Made by a program: the position numbers and the translations under genes. The notes beneath the pieces are model-generated. The model searched no databases, had not been told where the DNA came from, and saw only the letters and a program-made list of their open reading frames with translations. Shown piece by piece: positions 14,363 to 23,012 of a DNA stretch of 46,132 bases. Origin of the DNA: an uncultured Clostridia bacterium (GTDB lineage: Bacteria; Bacillota; Clostridia; Oscillospirales; Acutalibacteraceae); assembly GCA_937916195.1 (NCBI GenBank), contig CALFTO010000077.1, forward strand, positions 1-46,132. The letters are read 5' to 3'. How positions within the stretch are numbered: position 1 is the stretch's first letter; each line of letters begins with the position of its first letter.

Positions 14363-17017
14363 TTATAATTCTTCAAACCGCTTTGCCAACTGCAAAAACG
14401 AAGAATTAGGCATAACCTGTTTAGAGGGTATAAACAAATAACGCCACTCTTTATAACCGTTTGCCTTGCCCCAGCGAGATGCAACTTCGCAGTATTGAAT
14501 ACCGCGATTCTTTTTTGCAATAACATCCGCATCGTTCAGTTTATCTTCACCTTTAACTTCGACAAGATAAATGGTTCCTTCCGTTTCAACAACGAAATCA
14601 GGTTCATAATTCTTTCCGTGATTGTAGGTTAAGTTGAATTCTTGAGGTGCCGGACGCAGCCAATTCAATACATCTTCCGCATCGTTTTCAAGTACACGTG
14701 CTAAAACAAGTTCGGGATGACTATCAAATTTTGCACAACTGAACACACCCCTTTTAATGCCATCAAACAGTACAGAGCGAATATCTTCTTTGTATTCTTC
14801 AAATAATCCCACCTTTTCTTTGTACGAATAGGATTGTTGAAGGTTATAGTCCCTTGTTCCAACCACTTCTTCTTGTAAGAATCCATTTTCACAATAGAAG
14901 TGCTGTAACATTTGTTTATAAATCTTGTTAGCAATATCCTTTTTATACATCATTATGATGTTTTGCATACCATTCACACCGTATATCCTATCATAGTGAT
15001 CACATACGGTTGAAATTAGTTTAAAAAGTAATGCCGAACATTTTTCATAATCAATTTCAGGTTTCTGTCGGAGTTGCTCAAGAATAACCTTCTTGGGATT
15101 ATAGCCTTCAAAATCTATGGCATCACCTTTGATGCGCTGTCTGTCATACATATCTTCAAGATTTTGAATGAGCAATTCATTTTTAATCGGAACGTGGTTA
15201 AATTCAGATAGGTCTAAATCAAAATCGACAAACACATATTCTTCGACACCGGCATCGGTTACTTTAATTCGAGGAATAGGAATAAATTTACTTACTGCTA
15301 CCCGATGTGTTTCTTCGGTTTTATAAAGCATCCAAGCAGCAATAGGTAATTCGTTTTCCTTAAATATATCGCCTAAATCCTTATCCTCAACCACTTTCTG
15401 TTTTACAGTTTCAACAATTTGCTTTGCTTGAACAGGCGTTACCGTATGCGTAGGGGTATGCTGAATATGACGCGAAACCTCATCATTGATAATTTCCGCC
15501 ACCTTTTTTAATAATTCATCAGTTTTTTCGGTCTTTTCGATTTTTGTCTGCTCATAAGCTTCTTCGAGCTGTTTATCAGGTTCAACCTCAAGCGATAATT
15601 GGGTATATGTAATTTGCTCAGGCTCAATTTCCTCAACTTTAATAATATTGCCAGCCTTGAAAATCGAATCGCCCTTTTGTGCTTCTGCTATGATATCGTT
15701 AAACTTATCGTGTGCGGTAAGCATAACAGAGTCAACATCCTTATCGCCCGTGCGTTCACCATAAGGCAACCGCAAACCACGACCTACCATCTGCTCGCGC
15801 AAAATTTTGGAAGCAGCGGTTCTTAAAGGCACAATGGTATAAAGGTTGTTAACATCCCAACCTTCTTTAAGCATATTAACGTGGATAACAATTTCAACGG
15901 GGTTATCTGATCGTTCTACCTCTAAAAGCAATCGGGTATTTGCCTCGGTTTCGGCACCTTTTTGTTTTGAGTGAACAGTAATAGTTTTATTCTTATATGT
16001 CCCGCTACGGAATTCGTCGGATTTAATATAACTTTCAACCCATTTAGCATGGTCAGTATCTTTACATACTACAAGCATAAAAGGTTTGACAATATGTTTG
16101 CCATTGTTGTGTGCATATACCTCTAATTTGCCTTTGATGTTTTCATGGCAAAGAATACCATCTAAAAGCATCATCTTATCCAGTTGTTCGTCACCGAAAT
16201 TATAAAAATCAATATCGGTACGAGTAACGGCAAAGGGAGTTCGAGTATATCCATCCTCAATAGCTTTGGATAACGGATATTCATATACAACATTTTTAAA
16301 CGGAACCTGTTTATTGCCTTTGGTAACAAGAGGCGTTGCAGTGAGTTCCAAACCGAGCAAGGGATTCAATTCGTTTAATGCCTGAGCACCTTTTTCTGCA
16401 CGGTAATGATGAGACTCGTCCATAATCATTACAAGATCGGGCAGGTTGGAAAGATAATCATAGAAGGAATCGCCAATCAGTTCGTTAACCTTCTTCATGT
16501 TGGCACCTTCTTTATTGAACTTGTCAATATTATAAACAAAAATGCGGATATCAGAATCAAAAATAGAAAGCGATTTTTGCCTATAATCATCATCTGTGAT
16601 TATCTGTGGAGGCGCACTAAAACAGCCTAAGCCTTTAAACACATACTTAGGGCTATTAAAATCACTAAGATCTTTTTTTAGTTTGTCATACACCGTTGTA
16701 CCAGGTGCAACGACAAAGAAATTTTTAATGTTATGTTGAGTATATAGGTAAGCGATAAAAGCACCCATCAATCTCGTTTTGCCAACACCGGTCGCCAGTG
16801 CAAATGTCAGTGACATGAAATCACGTTCAAAATCGGAACATATCGGATACATGGCATGAACTGCACCAAGTGCGGCTTTTAAGTTCATACCTTTGCGCAG
16901 AGATACACTATTTACAATTTCTTCTAATATTTTAAGCGAGGCAGTCTGTGGTTTGCGCAAAGACATAACACCACTGATATAGTCAGTAGTATATTGTGGA
17001 AAATAATTATCAGCCAT
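14363..17017 (-). CDS. res: Type III restriction endonuclease subunit Res
   Basis: An 884-residue superfamily 2 helicase/translocase with a C-terminal nuclease, the restriction subunit of a type III system that needs its Mod partner for target recognition. The P-loop GVGKT is at about 77-81, DESHH (motif II) at 200-204, and the late helicase motif with QMVGRGLR lies near the middle. The PD-(D/E)xK nuclease appears as YEPDF followed by LVEVKG near residue 800-820. The start is set by GAGGAGG before the ATG at 17017, which overlaps the mod stop codon by 8 bases. All motifs are intact, in contrast to the interrupted mod. Confidence 0.92.
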   Translation of the reverse strand: MADNYFPQYTTDYISGVMSLRKPQTASLKILEEIVNSVSLRKGMNLKAALGAVHAMYPICSDFERDFMSLTFALATGVGKTRLMGAFIAYLYTQHNIKNFFVVAPGTTVYDKLKKDLSDFNSPKYVFKGLGCFSAPPQIITDDDYRQKSLSIFDSDIRIFVYNIDKFNKEGANMKKVNELIGDSFYDYLSNLPDLVMIMDESHHYRAEKGAQALNELNPLLGLELTATPLVTKGNKQVPFKNVVYEYPLSKAIEDGYTRTPFAVTRTDIDFYNFGDEQLDKMMLLDGILCHENIKGKLEVYAHNNGKHIVKPFMLVVCKDTDHAKWVESYIKSDEFRSGTYKNKTITVHSKQKGAETEANTRLLLEVERSDNPVEIVIHVNMLKEGWDVNNLYTIVPLRTAASKILREQMVGRGLRLPYGERTGDKDVDSVMLTAHDKFNDIIAEAQKGDSIFKAGNIIKVEEIEPEQITYTQLSLEVEPDKQLEEAYEQTKIEKTEKTDELLKKVAEIINDEVSRHIQHTPTHTVTPVQAKQIVETVKQKVVEDKDLGDIFKENELPIAAWMLYKTEETHRVAVSKFIPIPRIKVTDAGVEEYVFVDFDLDLSEFNHVPIKNELLIQNLEDMYDRQRIKGDAIDFEGYNPKKVILEQLRQKPEIDYEKCSALLFKLISTVCDHYDRIYGVNGMQNIIMMYKKDIANKIYKQMLQHFYCENGFLQEEVVGTRDYNLQQSYSYKEKVGLFEEYKEDIRSVLFDGIKRGVFSCAKFDSHPELVLARVLENDAEDVLNWLRPAPQEFNLTYNHGKNYEPDFVVETEGTIYLVEVKGEDKLNDADVIAKKNRGIQYCEVASRWGKANGYKEWRYLFIPSKQVMPNSSFLQLAKRFEEL

Positions 17018-18779
17018 TGCAATCCTCCTCATCCCATTCATCCTCGTATATCGGCGGATGAACGATATTTAAGTTATAATCACTCTTTCCAAATTCACAA
17101 CGATTCAATAACATCTGCGGTATTTTTTTGATTGTAATATTATCATACGCCTTGTCCAATCCATAATCGAAGGAACGGCAGGCAATAATCAAATACTCAC
17201 CATCTTCCATAGTATCTTTAATAGAATCAAGATAGGTGCTGGTTAAATGTCGTGTGGTAGTAAAAAGGTAACTGTTTTCATTGCTAACAGACTGTTTCCA
17301 AAACAATTTATCATCTGGTTGATAAGAAAAACCTTCATGAAGCGCAACAGCAGCCGCGAGCATATCTGCATCATATTCGGGATTGATTATTTGTTCGCCA
17401 AAGAGATCTTCTTTAATCAAGGTTGGTGCTAATTCGTAAAAACGATATCCGCCGCCACCATTCCACTCAGCATTTTTTGTAATGCCACTATTGTCGGTGG
17501 CGCTGATTATATTGTCCAATCGCGGTTTGCACAATGTATATGCGTGATCGCCCATTTCCACACCAATGTAACGTCTGCCAAGTTTGTGAGCAACGGCGGC
17601 GGTAGTACCGGAACCAAGGAAACTGTCAAGCACAAGATCTCCCGGTTGAGTACACATTTTAATAATTTGTTGAATCAATTTCTCGGGTTTTTTCGAGTTG
17701 GGAAAATCAACGCTACCTTCTTTGGCAACATTTTTCATCCAAGCATTCATATCCCAATAGGTACCCTGAAGATCTTTCTTATAAAGCTCTCCATCAACAA
17801 CTTCTGATGTATCACGCAACCATACCAGCAGATTACAAATATCGTCTTTGTAGAATTGTTAATAAACAACACCGCGGTTTTTACCTGTTTTGGGGACATA
17901 TTCGATTGAAAGATACTGATTTGCGACATTATTTTCTTTTCTATATTCCATAACACGAGTTCGAATAGAAGATTGTGCATTGGTTGTTCTGAAAATATAA
18001 TAACCATATTTTTGGTATGCTTCTTTGGTGGTAATTCCATCACGTTTAGCAATTTGATTAACCGACATAGTTGTTACGTTTTTGCGCAAAAATACCTTAA
18101 TTTCATTCCCGTCACCATCGACGGTAGAGCCGTAATATTCTTTTTCACCAGGATCTACCAATACAGTTGTGTATTTCCAACTTTTCCCTTCGTCTAAATA
18201 TTGCTGAATTAATTCGGACATTTCTGTATATACATATGGTCCATTGAATAAAGGCATTAAATCATAATTTTTAGCATACACCAAAATAAATTCGCAGTTT
18301 TTCTTGAGCTTTTTATCTTCACCGCCACCAGATGCACCGGCGGCATTTTTCATGTTTACAGAAATCATATTTACAAAATTTCTGCGACCAAAAATCTCAT
18401 CGCAAAGAATTTTAAGATAAGCTTGCTCTTCATCACTGATTTGAATAAATATTACGCCTTCTTCGCAGAGCAGATTTCTTAAAATTTGTATTCTGGGACG
18501 CATGCGATTTAACCAAAGAGAATGTTCTATTAAATCGTCATAATATTCGTTCATAGCACCGATATTATAAGGTGGATCTATGTAGATACACTTTACCTGT
18601 CCAGAATATTTGTTTTCTAACGCTTTTAATGCAAGCAGATTGTCTCCGTGAACAATCATATTTTCGGTATCGGGATCTTGTGCAATATTAGAAAGTGCCG
18701 CATTTTCAATCAACAAACGCGGTTCGACATTAATCGGTTCCTCTTTCCCAAACCAAGTTAATTCAAGTTTATTAGCCAT
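17010..18779 (-). pseudogene. mod: Type III DNA methyltransferase Mod with one in-frame stop
   Basis: Adenine-N6 methyltransferase and specificity subunit of the type III system, beta class: the catalytic DPPY (68-71) precedes the SAM-binding DSFLGSGTT (about 385-393). The reading frame runs 589 codons from the ATG at 18779 (GAGGAAATGAA upstream) but is interrupted at codon 307 by TAA (17859-17861). The same frame continues directly with Q-F-Y-K-D-D, without frameshift or loss. Both halves look well conserved, so the mutation is recent, an assembly error, or tolerated through readthrough. The second half has no ribosome-binding site of its own; a TTG at 17819 is the only late start I see. If truly truncated, it lacks SAM binding. 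Confidence 0.85.
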
Positions 18780-18814
18780 TTCATTTCCTCTTTCACACTT
18801 TTTATCCAAAAGTC

Positions 18815-19528
18815 TTATTGTTTATTTCTTTTTTCTTTAAGCGTCTTTAAAATATCGTTGATATTGGATTCTTTTGCGACTTTTGGATAGTCTTTTTCAA
18901 AGTCTACCAAAATATCTTTGGATTCAATTTCATCATTTTTTACGGATGCATATACATTTTCAAAATCTCCGTTTTTAAGTGCATCCTCAATGAAGGGCTT
19001 TGAGTCCTCGGGGAAGGAGTCCCAACCGCCGTAAAGATTTTTTACGGCCACATCAATTTTTTCGAACGTAATGGGCATACCTTTCTTTTCGTGTTCGGCT
19101 AATATACCAATAACATCGGAAAGGTCGTTCTTATACTTCCTGCCCGAACGAAGCTTCATTGCAATCAGATATTCCGCCGCAATCGTGCGAACCGACAGAA
19201 CGCCGTAAAAGGATTTATAATATACCGAAAATTCATCAATCTTGGGCGAGTAAGAGCCGGTATGCATAAAATCAGCATTTAGCCAGCCGTTTGGCAAATC
19301 AAATTTATCGCCAACGTGGTTTATCGCATCCTTCATGGAGGATGCGGCGTGAATTACCGCATCAATATCGGTGGTCATATCGCGAAAGCCGTAATTGGTC
19401 AAAATTGCGGCGCCGCCAACCAAAACAATTTCTGCCGGCATTGATTTACCGTTCAGCCGTCTGAATTCCTTTGCCAATTCCTTGAGATAGGTATCAAGGT
19501 TTTCCTTTGTAAAGCTGTTAGATGACAT
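18815..19528 (-). CDS. Nucleotidyltransferase-fold protein, toxin-like
   Basis: A 237-residue protein with the minimal nucleotidyltransferase signature: VGGAAILTNYGFRDMTTDIDAV (about 37-58), meaning the Gly-Gly turn followed by T-x-D-I-D metal ligands. This resembles the AbiEii/DUF6036 group of toxin-antitoxin and abortive-infection proteins. The C-terminal half is helical. It overlaps the upstream XRE gene by 11 bases and ends 35 bases before mod, so it is part of the same operon. The target (tRNA, protein or nucleotide) cannot be read from sequence. A non-toxin role as an accessory factor of the restriction system is also possible. Confidence 0.72.
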   Translation of the reverse strand: MSSNSFTKENLDTYLKELAKEFRRLNGKSMPAEIVLVGGAAILTNYGFRDMTTDIDAVIHAASSMKDAINHVGDKFDLPNGWLNADFMHTGSYSPKIDEFSVYYKSFYGVLSVRTIAAEYLIAMKLRSGRKYKNDLSDVIGILAEHEKKGMPITFEKIDVAVKNLYGGWDSFPEDSKPFIEDALKNGDFENVYASVKNDEIESKDILVDFEKDYPKVAKESNINDILKTLKEKRNKQ

Positions 19529-20087
19529 TGCGGACCTCGCTTTCTACGATATTAAATCGCATAAATTCTGGAATAGCTTCCATAATGGAACGATGCTTTA
19601 ATTCATCGTTTTTAGAAACCTTGGCTGCAACCAATACGCTTGCAGGGAAAAGAATGGTTTTAAGCTTCAAGCTGCGCATATCGTCATATTGAGTGCAGAT
19701 AGGTATATCGTTCTCTCTGCTGACATAATCAAGCATGGCTAGAAGATAAAGACTTTCGGGATACCATTTTTTCTTATAGTATTTACGGATAGGATCTTCT
19801 TCCAAAAGTTCAATAACAAAGTCGATATCGCCAAGTTCTTTTAATCGGTGACAAGTATTGCTCTTGAACAGTTCAAAATCACTGCGTTTATCAAAGCAGG
19901 GCTCAATAAGATTTTCCATCGAAACACCGAGTACCTTTGAAATGCGATAAATTGTTTCGGCAGAGCACTTTTCAAGCTGTGCCTTGCCACTACAAATATC
20001 ATTGATGGTAGTGTAAGCGATGCCGCTTTCCTTAGCAAGTCGATATTGCGTTATTTTTTTGTTTTCCATTAATTCGTTGATCATCAC
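19518..20087 (-). CDS. XRE-family regulator with extended C-terminal domain
   Basis: A 189-residue protein with an N-terminal Cro/C1-type helix-turn-helix (about 3-60, KITQYRLAKESGIAYTTINDICSGK) and a C-terminal domain of about 120 residues with no clear relatives. It is the first gene of the defence-type operon and likely acts as antitoxin or autorepressor for the nucleotidyltransferase that follows. An AGGAGG lies 9 bases before a GTG at 20087, which is directly followed by an in-frame ATG at 20084; either may start translation. Inverted ATCACGGT sites lie over the start codon and inside the promoter, which supports autoregulation. Confidence 0.78.
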   Translation of the reverse strand: MMINELMENKKITQYRLAKESGIAYTTINDICSGKAQLEKCSAETIYRISKVLGVSMENLIEPCFDKRSDFELFKSNTCHRLKELGDIDFVIELLEEDPIRKYYKKKWYPESLYLLAMLDYVSRENDIPICTQYDDMRSLKLKTILFPASVLVAAKVSKNDELKHRSIMEAIPEFMRFNIVESEVRNVI

Positions 20088-20140
20088 GGTGTTTCACCTC
20101 CTGTTACTAATATTATATCGGTTGACCGTGATAATGTCAA
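20083..20140 (-). promoter_or_regulatory. Consensus promoter and inverted operator of the defence-type operon
   Basis: Minus-strand TTGACA (20135-20140) and TATAAT (20112-20117) are 17 bases apart, a perfect match to the vegetative consensus. On the plus strand, ATCACGGT (20083-20090) and ACCGTGAT (20125-20132) form an 8-bp inverted pair that spans the start codon and the promoter spacer. This is a natural place for repression by the XRE protein. Confidence 0.75.
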
Positions 20141-20192
20141 TAGTATTTGCCTTTATATTAAAATTTATTCATTAACTGTGGTTTCAAAAAAT

Positions 20193-20226
20193 AATGCTCT
20201 CTGAACAAAAAAGTCCAAAGAGCATT
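20193..20226 (+). other. Inverted repeat upstream of the defence-type operon
   Basis: AATGCTCT (20193-20200) pairs with AGAGCATT (20219-20226). The rest of 20141-20267 shows nothing I can name. The shared ATGCTCT/AGAGCAT words also occur in the hub repeat at 8886-8939. Confidence 0.35.
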
Positions 20227-20267
20227 TTGTAGCAATGTGCTATTTTCTTGTGTTTCAAAAAATCTTT

Positions 20268-20308
20268 TACTCCATTTTTACTCCATTTTCGCAGGGAGTT
20301 ATATTAAG
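20268..20308. repeat. 41-bp element-end repeat, right copy
   Basis: One mismatch to 6691-6731, in the same orientation. It has two TACTCCATTT words 11 bases apart and the inverted GGGAGT. It lies about 110 bases inside the right junction; the left copy lies about 77 bases inside the left junction. Confidence 0.7.
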
Positions 20309-20383
20309 TAGTATGAAGTTATATGGTTTTCGGTTTCCTGAAAACCGCAGTATCTATGGGGTTTTATAAGCATTTGTGGATTT

Positions 20384-20431
20384 TTAAGGAGTTATGAAAT
20401 TCGGTCGGTGTCTTACAATACCAAGTTTCAT
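20384..20431 (-). pseudogene. Orphaned native 5' end of ychF
   Basis: A 15-codon open frame begins with M-K-L-G-I-V, identical to the start of YchF, then switches to an unrelated R-H-R-P-N-F tail and stops. AAGGAAGAG (20437-20445) lies five bases upstream of the ATG. The switch after codon 6 marks the element junction. It also keeps the native ychF promoter at 20474-20502. Rejoining this end to the left copy would restore the coding frame. Confidence 0.75.
20418..20431 (-). repeat. Right attachment repeat (native ychF start)
   Basis: ATACCAAGTTTCAT on the plus strand is the partner of 6601-6614. Over the first 20 coding bases the two copies match at 16 positions, with differences mainly at third codon positions. 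Confidence 0.7.
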
Positions 20432-20473
20432 TATATCTCTTCCTTATTTTAGTATATTTTACTCTAAAAATGA

Positions 20474-20502
20474 ATTATACACTATTGCCGAATTTTTTTC
20501 AA
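20474..20502 (-). promoter_or_regulatory. Native ychF promoter, now separated from its gene
   Basis: Minus-strand TTGAAA (20497-20502) and TATAAT (20474-20479) have a 17-base spacer. It now drives only the 15-codon remnant and whatever reads into the right end of the element. Confidence 0.65.
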
Positions 20503-20513
20503 TATGGTAAAAT
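20485..20513 (+). promoter_or_regulatory. Promoter of tcdA
   Basis: TTGCCG (20485-20490) and TAAAAT (20508-20513) have a 17-base spacer. It overlaps the divergent native ychF promoter. Confidence 0.55.
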
Positions 20514-20529
20514 AATTAAAGGTGATTTT

Positions 20530-21204
20530 ATGGAATTTTCCCGTACTGAACGGTTGATTGGTGCAGAAGCACTTGAAAAACTTAAAAATGCGAATATTAT
20601 CATCTTCGGGCTTGGGGGCGTTGGCTCTTATGTTGCCGAAGCACTTGCACGTTGTGGCGTTGGCAAAATGACGGTTGTTGACAAGGACACAGTTGACATT
20701 ACAAACATTAATCGTCAGTTATATGCTTTGCACTCAACAATTGGCAAAAACAAAGCAGATGTGGCAAAAGAGAGAATTCTCGACATTAACCCCGAATGTG
20801 AGGTTACACCGATTGTTAAAATGTATCTTCCCGAAAACGCAGATGAATTTGAATTGAATAAATATGACTACATTATTGACGCTATTGATAATGTGACGGC
20901 GAAGATTGATTTGGCAGTCAAATCTCAGGAATTAGATGTTCCGTTGCTCGCTTCAATGGGTACTGGTAACAAATTAGACCCTACCGCATTTAAGATAACC
21001 GATATTTACAAAACCGACACTTGCCCTCTTTGCAGAGTTATGCGCAGAGAGTTAAAGGCAAGAAATGTGCAGAAATTAAAGGTACTTTATTCAACAGAAA
21101 CACCCCATAATGACGGTGAGCGCACACCCGCAAGCATTTCATTCGTGCCGAGTGTAGCAGGGCTTATAATCGCAGGGGAAGTTATTAAAGATTTGATAAA
21201 ATAG
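20530..21204 (+). CDS. tcdA: tRNA threonylcarbamoyladenosine dehydratase
   Basis: A 224-residue E1/ThiF-superfamily enzyme (TcdA/CsdL type) that uses ATP to cyclise t6A37 to ct6A in tRNAs that read ANN codons. The start MEFSRTERLIGAEALEKL matches the family, followed by the nucleotide-binding GLGGVGS (27-33), the NINRQ segment and a CPLCR Cys pair. AAAGGTG precedes the ATG at 20530; the upstream in-frame extension overlaps the promoter. It is separated by 25 bases from the glycosidase gene and probably co-transcribed with it. Confidence 0.85.
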   Translation: MEFSRTERLIGAEALEKLKNANIIIFGLGGVGSYVAEALARCGVGKMTVVDKDTVDITNINRQLYALHSTIGKNKADVAKERILDINPECEVTPIVKMYLPENADEFELNKYDYIIDAIDNVTAKIDLAVKSQELDVPLLASMGTGNKLDPTAFKITDIYKTDTCPLCRVMRRELKARNVQKLKVLYSTETPHNDGERTPASISFVPSVAGLIIAGEVIKDLIK

Positions 21205-21229
21205 AAACCAAGTGGGATTGGTGAAGGAT

Positions 21230-22597
21230 ATGAAAATAAATCTTAAAAACACAAAAAAGTTGCAGGTTTTAAAGGGATTCGGCACTTCGGCTTGCTGGTG
21301 GTCACATTATTGCAAGGACGAAAAAACTCAAGACGAGATTGCCGAGCTTTTATATGGTGACACGGGACTTAAACTCAACATTTACCGTTACAACATCGGT
21401 GGTGGTACTGACGAGGGCAATTACAGAGTGCAAAACTCTTGGCGCAGAACTGAAAGTATGTATGTTTATGACCGCGAAAAGCAAGAGGGTTATTGGAATT
21501 ACTCTCTTGACAAAACCGCAAAAGATGTTATGCGCAAATGTCTTGACAAGGGTAATATTGACACTTTGATTGTGTTTGCGAATTCGCCTCATTGGTCACA
21601 GACCTCAACGGGACAGGCATCGGGTAGTTTAATGATGCACACCTGCAATCTGCCAAAGGCGAATTACAGAAAATTTGCTGATTATTTCTTAACAGCAACC
21701 CAAAGACTTATTGACGAGGGCTTCCCTGTAAAATATGTGAGCCCTATAAACGAGCCTCAATGGAAATGGGGTGGCTCTTATGTATGGCAAGAGGGTTGTC
21801 ACTATGAGCCCGAAGAAATGGCAGAGGTTATGCACATTTTTGCCGAAGAAATAATCAAGCGAAATATGAGCGTTAAACTCTATGGTCCCGAAAGTGGCGA
21901 AATGATGGGGCTTACTCCCGAATATCTTGAATTGCTTTCAAAAGACGAGTTGGTTATGAGCGTTATGCCAATTTTCGCTTATCATTCATATCACGATGAC
22001 GACAATCCGCAAATCAGAGTGCAATTTAAAAATGAATTGGTACTCCCCCACCCTGAACTTCGCTTTGATATGAGTGAATGGTGTGAGCTCCCCAACAAGA
22101 GTCACACAAAAAATTTCAAGGGTGCTTTAATTACTGCACGAATTATCGGTCAAGATTTAATTTATGCGGGTGCTGAAAGCTGGACCTCTTGGGTAGCAGT
22201 AAACCAGTTTAGCATTAAAGAAGATGGCAATGATTATTCTGACGCAACGCTCACCGCAACCGACAATTATGAAGATTGGTATGTTGCCGAGCGTTATTAC
22301 GGCTTCGCACATTTCTCAAAATACATACCCGTTGGCTCAGTTTGTCTTGACAACGGATTTTTCCCCGACGAAAACAACGATTTCAATGTGTTCAGTTTCT
22401 TAACTCCCGACAACAAAACTGTTACAGTTATTGTTAATGAGGGTGAAGACAGAGAAATCACACTTGAGGGTGAATTCAATCAGACAATTATAATTAAATC
22501 TTGTCAGGGATACAAGCTTAAAACCGTTTATGACGGTGTATACAAAAACAAAATAAATGTAAACAGCAACAGTATTTTAACTGTAATCAATGAATAG
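21230..22597 (+). CDS. GH30-like glycoside hydrolase, cytoplasmic
   Basis: A 455-residue protein with the TIM-barrel plus beta-sandwich plan of glycoside hydrolase family 30. SPINEPQW carries the likely acid/base Glu175 and FDMSEW the likely nucleophile Glu283; GFGTSACWW opens the barrel, and the last 80 residues form a beta-rich domain. There is no signal peptide, so it should act inside the cell on imported oligosaccharides. The start at 21230 is chosen for spacing from GGTGAAGG, but an upstream GTG (21212) or TTG (21218) cannot be excluded. The substrate could be beta-1,6-galactan, beta-xylosyl or beta-glucosyl units; sequence alone does not decide. Confidence 0.8.
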   Translation: MKINLKNTKKLQVLKGFGTSACWWSHYCKDEKTQDEIAELLYGDTGLKLNIYRYNIGGGTDEGNYRVQNSWRRTESMYVYDREKQEGYWNYSLDKTAKDVMRKCLDKGNIDTLIVFANSPHWSQTSTGQASGSLMMHTCNLPKANYRKFADYFLTATQRLIDEGFPVKYVSPINEPQWKWGGSYVWQEGCHYEPEEMAEVMHIFAEEIIKRNMSVKLYGPESGEMMGLTPEYLELLSKDELVMSVMPIFAYHSYHDDDNPQIRVQFKNELVLPHPELRFDMSEWCELPNKSHTKNFKGALITARIIGQDLIYAGAESWTSWVAVNQFSIKEDGNDYSDATLTATDNYEDWYVAERYYGFAHFSKYIPVGSVCLDNGFFPDENNDFNVFSFLTPDNKTVTVIVNEGEDREITLEGEFNQTIIIKSCQGYKLKTVYDGVYKNKINVNSNSILTVINE

Positions 22598-22609
22598 GAG
22601 TATTTTAAA

Positions 22610-22993
22610 ATGAAAATTGCAGTAACTTATGAAAACGAGCAGGTTTTTCAGCACTTTGGTCACACCGAAAAGTTCAAAATCTATGAGGTTGAAAATGACA
22701 GCATTATCGGTATGAACATTGTTGACACAAACGGTAGCGGTCACGGTGCACTTGCCACATTCTTAAAGGCAAACGGTGTTGATGTACTCATTTGCGGTGG
22801 CATCGGCGGTGGTGCACAGAACGCTTTAAGCGAAGCAGGGATTAAATGGTATGGCGGAGTGAAAGGCGATTGTAATCAGGCGGTTATTTCATATCTTGTT
22901 GGCAAATTAGACTATAACCCCGATGCAAAATGCGACCATCACGACCACGAACACGGCGAAGGACATACTTGTGGTGAACATTGTCACGAATAA
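22610..22993 (+). CDS. NifX/NifB-associated domain protein with His/Cys-rich tail
   Basis: A 127-residue protein of the dinitrogenase iron-molybdenum cofactor-binding family (NifX/NafY fold, about 1-105). Members without nif genes are thought to bind iron-sulfur clusters. The last 20 residues hold about eight His and three Cys, a likely metal-binding tail. AGGAGT lies 7-8 bases before the ATG, and the gene follows the glycosidase gene by 12 bases. No nitrogenase genes are visible nearby. A metal storage or cluster carrier role is inferred. Confidence 0.8.
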   Translation: MKIAVTYENEQVFQHFGHTEKFKIYEVENDSIIGMNIVDTNGSGHGALATFLKANGVDVLICGGIGGGAQNALSEAGIKWYGGVKGDCNQAVISYLVGKLDYNPDAKCDHHDHEHGEGHTCGEHCHE

Positions 22994-23012
22994 GAGTTAA
23001 TAAAAACAAAAA

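Larger units (their letters stand above)
6601..20417. mobile_element. Integrative element in the 5' end of ychF, 13.8 kb
   Basis: The element is bounded by copies of the ychF start (ATACCTAGTTTCAT at 6601-6614 and ATACCAAGTTTCAT at 20418-20431) and contains 41-bp direct repeats near each end. Contents from left to right are Tn916-type int and xis, a repeat-rich non-coding hub, a rightward module (two double RHH-like proteins, a winged-helix protein, a RemA-like protein), and a leftward operon with type III restriction-modification, an XRE/nucleotidyltransferase pair and a large membrane protein. I recognise no relaxase, coupling protein or type IV secretion genes, so it is either mobilised in trans or replicates and transfers by an unrecognised route. 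Exact ends are inferred from the duplicated ychF codons, so they are uncertain by some bases. Confidence 0.82.

Noticed and set aside
17010..17819. Second half of mod as an independent gene from a TTG start
   Set aside because: There is no ribosome-binding site, and the sequence continues in frame from the first half across the TAA, so one interrupted gene is the simpler reading.
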